DNA from: Streptomyces capitiformicae
GTDB taxonomy: Bacteria; Actinomycetota; Actinomycetes; Streptomycetales; Streptomycetaceae
Direction of reading: 5' to 3'
Length of the DNA stretch: 64,000 nucleotides
NCBI RefSeq assembly: GCF_002214185.1
Contig: NZ_CP022161.1
Location: 9,307,486-9,371,485 of the forward strand
The position numbers and the translations under genes are program-made. Shown here piece after piece: positions 17,061 to 26,002 of this stretch. The notes under the pieces were generated by a model, which was not told where the DNA came from, did no database searches, and saw only the letters and a program-made list of their open reading frames with translations. Position 1 is the stretch's first letter; each line of letters starts with the position of its first letter.

Positions 17061-17714
17061 TCACCCCAACGCGATCAGAACCGCCAGCAGCACGGCCCCC
17101 GCCACCGCCGGCCCCATGATCTCCCAGGCCCACCGCACACTGGGCTCCCCCTGGGACCCGGTGGCCTTGGCCCGGGCCTCGCACAAATCCCTCAGATCGG
17201 CCATGATCTGATCGCCCTCGGACCGCATGGGCTGGTCGACCAGAGAGGTACGACCGCTGCTGTCCCCCCGCGCCTCACGGGCCTGCCGCCGAGCGGCCTT
17301 CTTCCGCGCCCGGAGCGAAACGGGAATGGCCCACAACTGGTACTTGGTCCCGGCCTCGTCGATCACCTCGTTCGAGAACCCCGAACGCAACGAGGCCACG
17401 CTCGCCCACGGCAACTCGATCACCCGGAACGGATTACGTACCCGCAGCCGATCATCATTGGCGAAAACAGCGGGCCGAAGCGAGAACGCCACCACCACCG
17501 GCACAGCACACAACATCGCCGCCAACGCCAACCAGGGCGTACGCCCCTCCCCCGAAACCACCGCATCGCCCCCGAGCCACCCGAAGATCCCGAGCAGCAT
17601 CACACCCCCCACCAGCCCAGCAGGCGACCGATAGACCCGATCCTTGTACACGGGCTTCGCGGCTGCTGCCGGCGTCGACTTCTGCTCGTTCGACGCCCGA
17701 TCCGGGTTGCTCAT
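17061..17714 (-). CDS. PH domain-containing membrane protein
   Basis: ATG at 17714 (MSNPDRASNEQK) gives 217 residues; the frame extends upstream without a good start. Two membrane spans occur near residues 30-50 (GLVGGVMLLGIFGWLGG) and 60-80, followed by a bacterial PH-like domain (RPAVFANDDRLRVRNPFRVIELPWASVASLR, then a Trp-rich strand). A basic helix (RARKKAARRQAREARG) and a final hydrophobic C-terminal span complete it. It precedes the larger membrane protein on the same strand. The role is unknown. The 114-bp repeat copy B lies 74 bp upstream of its start and may have replaced its native upstream region. Confidence 0.78.
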   Translation of the reverse strand: MSNPDRASNEQKSTPAAAAKPVYKDRVYRSPAGLVGGVMLLGIFGWLGGDAVVSGEGRTPWLALAAMLCAVPVVVAFSLRPAVFANDDRLRVRNPFRVIELPWASVASLRSGFSNEVIDEAGTKYQLWAIPVSLRARKKAARRQAREARGDSSGRTSLVDQPMRSEGDQIMADLRDLCEARAKATGSQGEPSVRWAWEIMGPAVAGAVLLAVLIALG

Positions 17715-17787
17715 ACCCCCGATTCTGCCCGACCCCCCAACCCCCACGGCGACCACCCCGCAACCCCAACGACGGGCCGCCCGCAAG

Positions 17788-17901
17788 CCACGCCAACGGG
17801 GCGGCCGCAAGACGGCGGAAGGGGCCGTGCCGGTACGTCATGCCCGTCGCGTGGAGCGGCCCAGAGAACCCCAACCCATCAACCCCGAGCAGTAGGGCAC
17901 C
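17788..17901. repeat. 114-bp repeat, copy B, at the core/accessory junction
   Basis: 113 of 114 bases match 4139-4252. It ends two bases into what is the right hairpin arm of copy A, and from 17902 the sequence is the interior of a peptidase gene. The repeat thus marks a sharp breakpoint between PH-domain core DNA and the accessory region. Confidence 0.85.
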
Positions 17902-19566
17902 GTCGGAGGCGTGGTTGCCGAGGTCGGCCCACCCGCGGCTGAACACGGTGTAGTCGACGGACTTCTTCTTTGCCCGCGTTGCCTTGAAGCAGGCGCTGTC
18001 CCGCTTGGTGCTGCTGCCCCAGCAGGTGCGGTTGGTGAGGGTGGTGATGCCCTCGGCCTTGTCGGCGTAGTCCCGGATGGTGGCGGGGCCGAGGTCGACG
18101 AGGACGGCGGACAGGTGGGCCGTCGAGGTGGTCGGGGTGGCGGTGACGGTGACCTTGGTGGAGCCGGACAGACGCAGGTCACGGGTGAGCGGCTTGGTCA
18201 GGAAGCCGGCCTTCTCGGGCGTCGTGCTGCCGATCCGTGCCGCCCAGTCGGTTTCGCTGCGCGCCCGGTTGTCAGTGAACCTCTCGGTGCCGGTGCCGGT
18301 GCCGGTGCCGGTGCCGGTGCCCTTGCTCAGGCCGAGGGTCCCTACGCCCGGCCGATTTCCGGTGGCCGGGTGAAGGGTGGTGGTGTGCGTGGCGTGCGGC
18401 GGCCACACATTCGAGGTGACCCACTGGTCGGGGTGGCGCTCGATGTCGGCCATGGGCTCACGGTCGATGCCGTTGTCGTAGCCGAGGAGTTCGTGGTCGA
18501 ACCAGCGGTGCAGGGTGCGGACCCAGTCGGCGCGCCGGAAGTCGAAGGGGTCGACGTGACCGGTCTGGGAGAGCCAGATCTTGCGTTCGGCGCCGTTCTT
18601 CGCGAGGGCTGCCCACCACTGCCCGAAGTGCTTGGCACGGACGTTGAGGTCCTGCGTCCCGTGCACGAGAAACACGCTCGCGCGTACCTTCGCCGCGTCC
18701 TTGACGTAGTCGCGCTCAGTCCACAGGGGCGTCCAGTCACCGCTGCGCGGGGCTCCGTCGATGAGCTTGCGCTCCGTGGCCGCACAGTGCCTGGAGGCGT
18801 TGTCGCTCTGCACTGCGAAGGACAGCCAGTCGGGGCCGAACTCGGAGAACGGGGCACCCTTGGCGAAGTAGTAGTCGTACCAGGAGGAGATCGCGCTGAT
18901 CGGAACGATCGTCTTCAGGCCCTTGACGCCGGTGGCGGCGACGCCGCCCGCGATGGTGCCGTCCCAGCTCTTGCCGATCATGCCCGTGCGGCCGTTGGTC
19001 CAGGTCGCCTTGACGGCGGTGCCGCCGCGGCGGCTGGTGTAGGCCCTGGCGCGGCCGTTCAGCCAGTCGATGACGGCCTTCGCGGACCGTATGTCGCTGC
19101 GGCCGCCGACGTCGACGCAACCGTCGGAGCGGTTGGTGCCGGCGAGGTCGACGCCGACGAAGGCGTAGCCGCGGGGAACGAAGTAGTTGTCGTAGAACAG
19201 CGGCATCCGGGCGACGCGACCGCGCGTGTCGTACGTCTTCTTCTGGTTTTCGTTGCCGCGCCCGCAGCAGGAGTAGTACGGGCTGGCGTCCATGATGACG
19301 GGGACCTTGCGGCCCTGCCGGGCGGGTTCGCGGGGCCGGACGATGTCGGCGGCGACGCGGTCGGTCCTCCCGTCGCCGTCGCCGTCGAGGCCGGTGTCCA
19401 CCCAGACGGACTCACGGACGGCATGGGCGTAGGAGTGGACCGGTTGGCTTTCCTTCGGGGCGGGGGCGGCCTGGGCCGCCGCCGGGGTGAGGAAGGCGGC
19501 CAGCAGGGCGGCGACGGACGCGGTCGCGTACGTTCTGTAGATCGTGAAGCGCGTGCGTTTCTGCAT
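17902..19566 (-). pseudogene. Xaa-Pro dipeptidyl-peptidase (S15 family), secreted, 3'-truncated
   Basis: ATG at 19566 begins a clear signal peptide (MQKRTRF, hydrophobic ATASVAALLAAFLTPAAAQA). The alpha/beta-hydrolase core follows, with the nucleophile in IGKSWDGTIAGG, the Asp in HGTQDLNVRAKH and the His in GHVDPF. The C-terminal jelly-roll is cut: homology stops at SRGWADLGNHAS, and the frame then runs through the 114-bp repeat and out of frame over the PH-domain gene to a stop at 17455. About 60 C-terminal residues of the normal domain are missing. Inside is a (GGTGCC)6 microsatellite at 18286-18321 coding for Gly-Thr repeats. The core active site is intact, so residual activity cannot be ruled out. 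Confidence 0.8.
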
Positions 19567-20044
19567 ACGCGGAGGCGGCCCAACGACCGTGGGCACGGTC
19601 ACGATGATCGCGTGCCGTGGAGGTGGCGTTTCGTGCGAGAACTCCGTCTGAGTCATGCGCACAACGTCGCCGGTCCCGACGCCTTGACGCGTCTGCCGAG
19701 CTTCCGGACCACCCCCGCCGAATGGCCAAGGACGCCGAGCCGATCGACCATCACCGGGAGCGACTCCGGTGTCGCAGCTGGAACCGAGATGCTCCTGCAT
19801 CGTGTCCCTGCAGCTCTCCGTCCGGGCCACGTTCTGCTTGAGGATCAAGAGGGCTGTCAAACGATTTACAGTCCCGCGGAACGGCATCTCCGGCCGGCCT
19901 CCCGGTCCGCGACCAGCACGGGCATGCCTATGCCAACCTCGAGACAGACGACAAGCCGGGCTTGTGCGACTGACCTCCCCATCCGTTTACGCGAGGCTGA
20001 TCCACAAGCGAGTGGCCAGCGGGCAGCGCAAGACGGCGCCGGCC
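19567..20044. other. Gap without a recognisable gene
   Basis: 478 bp upstream of the peptidase. Nearest the gene is a possible alternative start (GTG or ATG near 19656) with no better signal peptide. The rest has no frame with clear homology and GC bias is lost, as in decayed DNA. Confidence 0.5.
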
Positions 20045-20452
20045 TGACGGATCGCTGAGGCGCAGGCCGGCGCGGGCCTTGTAGCGGCGGTTCACCGAGA
20101 TCAGGTTGGCTACCGACACTCCACTTGCTGGGCGTTGCACAGTCGTCCGCCGTAGAGGCCGCGTGCGCCCGGGAGGCGTGAGGCGAGTGCCTGGACGGTG
20201 TCGGTGGCGGCGCGTTCGTCGTCCAGGACGAGTACGTCGGTGTCGATCTTCTCGATCTGCCGGTCTTCCAGAGTGACGGCGGAGAGAAGGTGAAACGCGG
20301 CGGTCACCCGGGAGTCCGGCAACAGGGCGGCAGCCTGCTGAGCGGCGCTGCCCTCCTCGGGCCTGAGTGCGGAGGCCCTTCTTGCCGAAGCCGAGCGGGT
20401 TGACGCAGTCGACCACGATCTTGCCGGCGAGTTCCTCGTCGAAAGTCGTCAT
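20045..20452 (-). pseudogene. F420-dependent NADP reductase (NPDG type), truncated and frameshifted
   Basis: Three blocks in different frames match the C-terminal half of F420:NADPH oxidoreductase: TFDEELAGKIVVDCVNPLGF (from 20452), then DSRVTAAFHLLSAVTLEDRQ...VLVLDDERAATDTVQALASRLPGARGLYGGR (20322-20120), then ANLISVNRRYKARAGLRL (to ~20047). At least two frameshifts separate them, and the Rossmann N-terminal half (about 130 residues) is absent. It lies downstream of the LLM oxidoreductase gene, as if it once recycled F420H2 for it. Confidence 0.8.
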
Positions 20453-20552
20453 GCTGCGGTCCTCGGCTCGTTCGGTTCGCTCTTCTGCGGCCAGGTGCCA
20501 TTCGTCGTCAGCGGACCGCTCGGGCCGCGATGCCGGACACCGAATCGCGCCG

Positions 20553-21491
20553 TCAGGCGGTCAGGGACTCCACGCGGCGCATCACCTCGCGGCAGAACGC
20601 GCCCACTCCGTTCGGGTCGTCGGTGAACTGCGAGGGCTTGATGCAGAAGGTGGTGAAGCCCTGGGCGATTTGCTCGGGGATGGGATCGAGAGCCTGTGCC
20701 AGGTCGGCGCAGGAGTTGTCGTCGGGGAACACGGCGCGGGTGCTGCCGATCATCTCCAGGTCGGCGATGTCGCGGCCCGCGGCGGCCATCGCGGTCTTCA
20801 GCGTCTTCATGTGCTCGGGCGTTACCTTGCCCAGCGGGTTGAAGGCGTGGCCGTACCGGACGATCCTGCGGACCATCGCGTCGTGCATGCCCGCGCCGCC
20901 GAAGCACAGTCGGGGGCCGTCCGGGCGGTATGCCTTGGGCTCGAAGTAGACGTCCTGGAAGGCGTAGTACTCGCTCTCGTGGGACGCGGGGGAGGGGCCC
21001 CACAGCTTCGCCCAGATGTCCAGGTGTTCGTCGAGGAGCTTGCCGCGCCGGGAGAACGGGACGTCGAGTGCGGCGTACTCGTCCCGGCTCCAGCTGACGT
21101 TGGGCAGCACGATCAGTCGGCCTTCGGAGAGAAGGTCGAGGGTGCCGAGCTCGCGGGCGAGGAGCAGGGGATGCCGCAGGGGAGCGATGACCGCCGAGGC
21201 GGCCAGGCGCAGGCGATCGGTGACAGCGGCGATCGCGCTGAGGAGCATGAGCGAGTTGGGCCATGGGGTGCGGGGGTCCTGGTTGCCCGGTAGGGCGTAG
21301 TCGCGGGGGTTGCCCATCACGCCGGCTGCTCCGGCGTCGGGGCCGAGCACGATGTGTTCGCTGATCATGACGGAGTCGAATCCGGCGTCCTCGGCCTCGC
21401 GGGCCCAGCGGATCACGGTCGGCAGGTCCGCGCGGCCGCCGGTCATGGTCCAGTTCTCGCTCAGGACGAGCTGCATGCGGGGAGTGGTCAT
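20553..21491 (-). CDS. F420-dependent LLM-class oxidoreductase
   Basis: A luciferase-like TIM-barrel enzyme of 312 residues that should use F420H2 (or less likely FMNH2). Start ATG 21491 (a second ATG directly precedes it) with GAGGA upstream. Family features: MQLVLSENWT at the N-terminus, REAEDAGFDSVMISEHIVLGP, AAVTDRLRLAASAVIAPLRHPLLLARELGTLDLLSEGRLIVLPNVSW, RRGKLLDEHLDIWAKLW and the C-terminal FCIKPSQF. It is the third gene of a leftward operon after the GS-like and P450 genes, 110 bp after the P450. Substrate unknown; the context suggests a step in the same amine or aromatic route. Confidence 0.87.
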   Translation of the reverse strand: MTTPRMQLVLSENWTMTGGRADLPTVIRWAREAEDAGFDSVMISEHIVLGPDAGAAGVMGNPRDYALPGNQDPRTPWPNSLMLLSAIAAVTDRLRLAASAVIAPLRHPLLLARELGTLDLLSEGRLIVLPNVSWSRDEYAALDVPFSRRGKLLDEHLDIWAKLWGPSPASHESEYYAFQDVYFEPKAYRPDGPRLCFGGAGMHDAMVRRIVRYGHAFNPLGKVTPEHMKTLKTAMAAAGRDIADLEMIGSTRAVFPDDNSCADLAQALDPIPEQIAQGFTTFCIKPSQFTDDPNGVGAFCREVMRRVESLTA

Positions 21492-21601
21492 CATGGCGAT
21501 CCTCGGGACGAGTGTGGTTGAGGTCAGGTGTGAGGGGCGACCGCTCGTGCGGGTCGGGGCGCCGCAGCGGCCGCAGCCGTCCGGACGGCTGCGGCAGGCG
21601 G

Positions 21602-22888
21602 TCAGGCGAGGGTGACCTCGACCGGCAGCTTCTTGATGCCGTTGACGAAGTTGGAGCGCACGCGGGGGACGTCGCCGGCGAGCTTGATGTCGGCGATGCG
21701 CGGGATGAGCTCCTCGAACATGATGCGGATCTCGGTGCGCGCGAGCAGGTTGCCCAGGCACAGGTGGGGGCTGCCCTTGCCGAATGTCACATGGTCGTTG
21801 TCGGCGCGGGCGACGTCGAAGTCGTAGGGGTTGCCGAAGACCTCCTCGTCGCGGTTGCCGGAGGCGTACCACATGACGACCTTGTCGCCCTCCTTGATCC
21901 GCTTGCCGCCCAGTTCCACGTCACGGGTCGCCGTGCGCCGGAAGTGGTAGACGGGCGACGCCCAGCGCAGGAACTCCTCCACCGCCGTCGGGATCAGGGA
22001 GGGGTCTTCCTGAAGCCGGGCCAGCTGCTCGGGGTGCTGGAGCAGGGCGAGCATGGAGTGGGTGATGGTGTGGCGGGTGGTCTCGTTGCCGGCCACGACG
22101 AGGAGCAGGAAGTAGTTGTCGAAGTCCTGCGGCGAGAGGGGCACACCGTCCTTCGGGGTGGTGTTCACCAGCTTCGACACCAGGTCGGTGCCGTCGCCGC
22201 CGCGCCGCTGCCGGGCCAGTTCACGGCCGTACTCGAAGACCTCCAGCGAGGCGGGCGAGCGGAACGGGAGGTGCCGGTACTGCTCGCTCTCCGCGCTGTC
22301 GAGCAGGACGTCGGCGTAGTCGGGGTCGGTGTTGCCGATGATGCGGTTGCCCCAGTCGATGAGCTGCTGGTTGTCCTCCGGGGGTACGTCGAGGAGGCGG
22401 GCGAGGACGTTGATGGGGAAGTCGGCGGAGACTTCCTTGACGAAGTCGAAGCTCCCCTTGGCGAGCGCCGCGTCCAGCGTGGTGGCGGTCAGGCCGCGCA
22501 GGAAGTCGGTGTAGCTGTTGATGACGCTCGCGCCGAACTGGCGCTGGAGCAGGCTGCGCATGGCGCGGTGGCGGACGCCGTCCAGTTCCAGGATGGAGGC
22601 ACGCGTCTTGATCTGGTCCTCGTCGACCTCTTCGAGGTTGACGAACTTCATCGAGGTGAAGGTCTCTGCGTCGCGGTCGACGCGGGCGATGTCGGCGTGC
22701 CGCGTCACCGCCCAGAAGCCGGAGTTGGGGGCCTCCTCGGGCTGCCAGTGCACCGGGTCCTGGTGGCGCAGGGTGTGGAACATACGCCATGGGGTGATGC
22801 CGTCGGTGAAGTTGTCCAGGTCGGCGAGGTTGACGTCCGCAAGCGGCATCGGCTCGTTCACGGCGGCGGTCGGGGTCTCGGTCGTCAT
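21602..22888 (-). CDS. Cytochrome P450 (P450-1)
   Basis: A soluble class I P450 of 428 residues. Start ATG 22888 follows GGGAG. Visible elements: the I-helix VVAGNETTRHTITHSM with the acid-alcohol pair, the ExxR motif in EEFLRW, and the heme loop FGKGSPHLCLGNLLAR with Cys377. The extra residue in the heme loop is like the CYP124/125/142 and terpene-hydroxylating P450 group. It sits 17 bp after the GS-like gene in one leftward operon. The ferredoxin and reductase on the other side of the divergent promoter (24.6-26.0 kb) are its likely electron donors. Substrate not readable from the sequence. Confidence 0.9.
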   Translation of the reverse strand: MTTETPTAAVNEPMPLADVNLADLDNFTDGITPWRMFHTLRHQDPVHWQPEEAPNSGFWAVTRHADIARVDRDAETFTSMKFVNLEEVDEDQIKTRASILELDGVRHRAMRSLLQRQFGASVINSYTDFLRGLTATTLDAALAKGSFDFVKEVSADFPINVLARLLDVPPEDNQQLIDWGNRIIGNTDPDYADVLLDSAESEQYRHLPFRSPASLEVFEYGRELARQRRGGDGTDLVSKLVNTTPKDGVPLSPQDFDNYFLLLVVAGNETTRHTITHSMLALLQHPEQLARLQEDPSLIPTAVEEFLRWASPVYHFRRTATRDVELGGKRIKEGDKVVMWYASGNRDEEVFGNPYDFDVARADNDHVTFGKGSPHLCLGNLLARTEIRIMFEELIPRIADIKLAGDVPRVRSNFVNGIKKLPVEVTLA

Positions 22889-22905
22889 CGCATGGCTCCC
22901 AGTCG

Positions 22906-24270
22906 TCACAGGTGGTAGGCGTACTCGGTGAACTCCCAGTCGGTGACGTGCCGTTGGAAGCGTTCGACCTCGTTGCGCTTGTAGGAGAGGTAGGAGGCGG
23001 TGAAGTCCTTGCCGAGGACGTCGGTCAGTTCCGTGTCCGCTTCCAGGGCGTCCAGCGCGGCCGGCAGGCTCATGGGCAGTACGGCTGCCTTGGCGGTGTC
23101 GTAGCCGTACCCCTCCAGTGGGGCGGGGGGCTCCTCGCCGGCCAGCACCCCGAGCAGCGCGGCGGCGACCGTGCCCGCGATCAGCAGGTACGGGTTGGCG
23201 CTGGCGTCACCGAGGCGCAGTTCGAACCGTGCGCCGGAGCCGCGCTCGGGCGGGATGCGGACCATGGCGCTGCGGTTGTCCAGGCCCCAGTCGATCAGCC
23301 AGGGCGCGAGGGTGTCGGGACCGAAACGCTTGTAGGAGTTCACGGTCGGGTTGGCCAGTGCGGCCAGGGCCGGGGCGTGGGCAAGGATGCCGGCGACGGC
23401 GTGGCGGGCGGTGGAGGACAGCCCGTACGGCCCGGCGGGATCGTCGAAGGCGTTACCGGCGCCTTCCTCGTCGGAGCTGTCGCATGACAGATGGAGGTGG
23501 AAACCGGAGCCTCCGGCGTCGTTGAACGGCTTGGCCATGAAGGTGGCGAGTTTCCCCTCCTTCCGGGCCAGCTCCTTGATCGCGGACTTGAAGCGGAAGG
23601 CGCGGTCCGCGGCGGACAGGGCGTCGGAGTGGGTGAGGTTGATCTCGAACTGCCCGCCGTCGAACTCGTGGTTGCCGCTGGTCACGCCGATGTTCATGTC
23701 CCGCAGCAGGCGCAGGGTGCGCAGCAGGTGGTTGTCGCCGTCGGCGCGCAGACCGGCGGTGTAGACGACGCCGGCGGCGCCCGAGTAACGCTTCCAGCCG
23801 CTCGGGGAGGCAGGGTTCTCGTCGCAGAGGAAGTACTCGAGCTCGGGGCCGACCACCGGACGCAGGCCGTGTTCGGCGCACCGGGCGAGGACGGTGCGCA
23901 GCAGATCGCGGGGCGACTCCGGTGCAACCAGGCCGGTGGCCGGGTCGGTGACGTCGGCGAGGCAGGACGCGACGCCGGGCTCCCAGGGGAGGGGGACCAG
24001 GCTGTCCAGGTCCGGTCGCACGGTGATGTCGGGCAGACCGGCGTCGAGGCCGCCGGAGACGGGGACCACGTCGCCCTGGGGGCTGGTGTGGTAAGCGGCC
24101 CGGCAGAAGGCCAGGCCGTGGTCGCAGGCCGACGGCAGGTGGTCCAGCAGGATGTCGCGTGCGCGGTCGGTGCCGATGAGATCGGGATAGGTCACGCGCA
24201 CCACGTCGATGCCCTCGGCGGCGAGCCGCTGCATGTGCTGACGGAGGCTGGGGGTTGGGACTGCGCTCAC
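22906..24270 (-). CDS. Glutamine-synthetase-like gamma-glutamyl-amine ligase
   Basis: Probably joins glutamate to an amine with ATP, as PuuA, IpuC or GlnA4 do, and not to ammonia. GTG 24270 with GAGGAG gives 454 residues. The N-terminal beta-grasp domain starts VVRVTYPDLIGTDRAR. The catalytic domain has GPELEYFL (metal Glu), GQFEINLTHSDALSAAD, GSGFHLHLS, NSYKRFGPDTLAPW and RFELRLGDASANPYL. The usual GS adenylylation Tyr region is absent. It is the first gene of the leftward operon (then P450-1 and LLM), with an operator-like palindrome 80 bp upstream. Co-occurrence with PuuC-, PuuD-, PuuB- and PuuP-like genes in this window supports an amine substrate. Confidence 0.85.
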   Translation of the reverse strand: MSAVPTPSLRQHMQRLAAEGIDVVRVTYPDLIGTDRARDILLDHLPSACDHGLAFCRAAYHTSPQGDVVPVSGGLDAGLPDITVRPDLDSLVPLPWEPGVASCLADVTDPATGLVAPESPRDLLRTVLARCAEHGLRPVVGPELEYFLCDENPASPSGWKRYSGAAGVVYTAGLRADGDNHLLRTLRLLRDMNIGVTSGNHEFDGGQFEINLTHSDALSAADRAFRFKSAIKELARKEGKLATFMAKPFNDAGGSGFHLHLSCDSSDEEGAGNAFDDPAGPYGLSSTARHAVAGILAHAPALAALANPTVNSYKRFGPDTLAPWLIDWGLDNRSAMVRIPPERGSGARFELRLGDASANPYLLIAGTVAAALLGVLAGEEPPAPLEGYGYDTAKAAVLPMSLPAALDALEADTELTDVLGKDFTASYLSYKRNEVERFQRHVTDWEFTEYAYHL

Positions 24271-24349
24271 CGATGTCTCCTCGGGCGCTTGGGGGTGTGG
24301 GTGGCGAGGGAAGTCAGAGGGCCGGTGCTGGTGGAGGCACAGGGGTGAC

Positions 24350-24367
24350 TTGTTTGGTGCCAAACGG
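24350..24367. promoter_or_regulatory. Operator-like palindrome TTGTTTGGTGCCAAACGG
   Basis: GTTTGG-TG-CCAAAC is a perfect 6-bp inverted repeat 80 bp upstream of the GS-like gene. Related sites occur at 24456-24473, 34842-34862 and 36429-36445. Confidence 0.6.
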
Positions 24368-24410
24368 TATGGGTGCTACGGGCGCCCCGCAAGAGGGGAT
24401 GGAAAAAAAT

Positions 24411-24424
24411 TATCCGCATGGATA
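24411..24424. promoter_or_regulatory. Operator-like palindrome TATCC-GCAT-GGATA
   Basis: A 5-bp inverted repeat with a 4-bp spacer in the divergent promoter. The same pattern recurs at 30857-30876 and 42657-42670. Two paralogous TetR regulators in the window are candidates for binding it. Confidence 0.65.
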
Positions 24425-24455
24425 GGTATTGACCAGGGCTGGGTTGCTTCCTATC

Positions 24456-24473
24456 TTGTTTGAAGCCAAATGA
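24456..24473. promoter_or_regulatory. Operator-like site TTGTTTGAAGCCAAATGA
   Basis: Matches the 24350-24367 palindrome at TTGTTTG and GCCAAA, about 117 bp before the ferredoxin gene, so both divergent operons have one copy. Confidence 0.5.
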
Positions 24474-24589
24474 GTAAGGGCTCGGTCAGTCGGCCGGGCC
24501 CTTGGCCGGGGCCCGGCCCACAGCGGTCGGGCCCCTCTTTCCTCCCCTCGCCCCCCGCCCCGACGCCCTCACTTTCAGGAGGACCGGCC

Positions 24590-24778
24590 ATGAAGGTCGT
24601 CGTCGACATGAACAAGTGCCAGGACCACGGTCAGTGCGTCTTCGCCGCCCCCGATGTCTTCTCCATGGACGACAGCGGCCACCTGGCGTACGTCTCCGAC
24701 CCCGACGACGCGCTGCGCGACGAGGTCGAGGAAGCCGCCGACGTGTGCCCGCTCCAGGCCATCCGTCTCGAGGGCTGA
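24590..24778 (+). CDS. [3Fe-4S] ferredoxin (ferredoxin-1)
   Basis: A 62-residue electron carrier for P450s. The start at ATG 24590 follows AGGAGG. The cluster motif is KCQDHGQC...ADVCPLQAI: three cysteines, with a non-Cys residue at the second ligand position, which marks the 3Fe-4S type found with actinobacterial P450s. It is the first gene of the rightward operon, its stop overlapping the reductase start (TGATG). It is closely similar to ferredoxin-2 at 32196. Partners should be P450-1, P450-2 or both. Confidence 0.92.
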   Translation: MKVVVDMNKCQDHGQCVFAAPDVFSMDDSGHLAYVSDPDDALRDEVEEAADVCPLQAIRLEG

Positions 24779-25989
24779 TGATGAACGCACGCATCGTCGT
24801 GGCCGGCGCCTCCATGGCCGGCCTGCGCGCGGCCGAGCAACTGCGGGCCGCCGGCTGGACCGGAGCCATCACGCTCGTCGGTGACGAGCCGCATATGCCC
24901 TACAACCGGCCACCCCTGTCCAAGGAGGTCCTGGCCGGCAAGGCACCCTTCGAGTCCCTCGCCTTCCGCCCGCGGGCGAGCGTGGCCGACGCGGAGTGGC
25001 GGCTGGGCACCAGGGTCGTCGCCGCGCGGCTCGCTGAGAACATCGTCGAGTTCGACGACGGCGAGGCACTCTCCTACGACGGACTGGTCGTCGCCACCGG
25101 AATGCGGCCCCGGCGCCTGCGCTGCCCCGGCCCGCTCGCGGGCCGGCACACGGTCCGCACCATCGACGACGCGCAGGGCCTGCGACAGGCCCTCACCAGG
25201 CCCGGAGCACGGGTGGTCGTCGTCGGAGGCGGCTTCATCGGCTGCGAGGTCGCCGCCACCGCCGTCGCTCTGGGCGCCCGCGAGGTGACCGTCGTCGACC
25301 CGCTGCCGCTGCCGATGGTCGGCCCCCTGGGTGAGCTCCTCGCCAGGGCCCTGCTGAAGCGCCACGAAGAACGCGGCGTGCGCTTCGCCCTCGGCACGGG
25401 CGTGACCGGCTTCACCGGCGACGACCACGTCACCGGCGTCGCCCTCGGCGACGGCACCGTCCTGCCCGCCGACGTGGTGGTCGAGTCGGTCGGCTCGGTC
25501 GCCAACACCGAGTGGCTGGACGGCAACGGCCTCGACCTGAGCGACGGCGTCCTCGCCGACGAGCACCTGCGCGTCGGCGGACGGCCCGACGTGGTGGCCG
25601 TCGGTGACGTCGCCCGTTTCCCCAACGCCCGCTACGACGGCGTACCGCGCCGTGTGGAGCACTGGTGCATCCCCACGGACACCGCCAAGCACGCCGCGAA
25701 GACCCTCGTCGCCGCGTTGACCGGCACCGGCCACGACCTGTCCCCGTTCGCGCCGCTGCCCACCTTCTGGAGCGACCAGCACGACTTCCGCCTGCAGTCC
25801 TTCGGGGCTCCGGTGCTCGGCAAGGAGGACGTGCGCGTGCTCGAAGGCGACCTCGACGGTGACGTCGTCGTCGGCTACCACGCCGGCGGCCGGTTGGCCG
25901 GTGTCGTCGCCCTCGGCGGTCAGGCCGCGGCGGCCCCCGCTTCCCGCTACCGCGCCGAACTGCTCAAGCAGCCCGCCCTCACCGCCTAA
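24778..25989 (+). CDS. NAD(P)H:ferredoxin reductase, FAD-dependent
   Basis: Passes electrons from NAD(P)H to the ferredoxins. 403 residues from ATG 24778 (ATG 24781 also possible), overlapping the ferredoxin stop by one base. FAD-binding GASMAGLRAAEQLR lies at the N-terminus, NAD-binding VVVGGGFIGCEVAATA near residue 145, and the FAD-closing VAVGDVARFPN near residue 275, followed by the reductase C-terminal domain with EHWCIPTDTAKHAAKTL. It is of the putidaredoxin-reductase type. It is the only ferredoxin reductase seen in the window and would serve both P450 systems. Confidence 0.92.
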   Translation: MMNARIVVAGASMAGLRAAEQLRAAGWTGAITLVGDEPHMPYNRPPLSKEVLAGKAPFESLAFRPRASVADAEWRLGTRVVAARLAENIVEFDDGEALSYDGLVVATGMRPRRLRCPGPLAGRHTVRTIDDAQGLRQALTRPGARVVVVGGGFIGCEVAATAVALGAREVTVVDPLPLPMVGPLGELLARALLKRHEERGVRFALGTGVTGFTGDDHVTGVALGDGTVLPADVVVESVGSVANTEWLDGNGLDLSDGVLADEHLRVGGRPDVVAVGDVARFPNARYDGVPRRVEHWCIPTDTAKHAAKTLVAALTGTGHDLSPFAPLPTFWSDQHDFRLQSFGAPVLGKEDVRVLEGDLDGDVVVGYHAGGRLAGVVALGGQAAAAPASRYRAELLKQPALTA

Positions 25990-26002
25990 GGACATTGCTG
26001 AC

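Noticed and set aside
17455..17901. Natural C-terminal extension of the S15 peptidase
   Set aside because: The extension is the repeat followed by out-of-frame reading of the PH-domain gene; it is what remains after loss of the true stop.
18286..18321. (GGTGCC)6 hexamer repeat as a regulatory or recombination site
   Set aside because: It is in frame and encodes a Gly-Thr linker in the secreted peptidase; an ordinary coding microsatellite.
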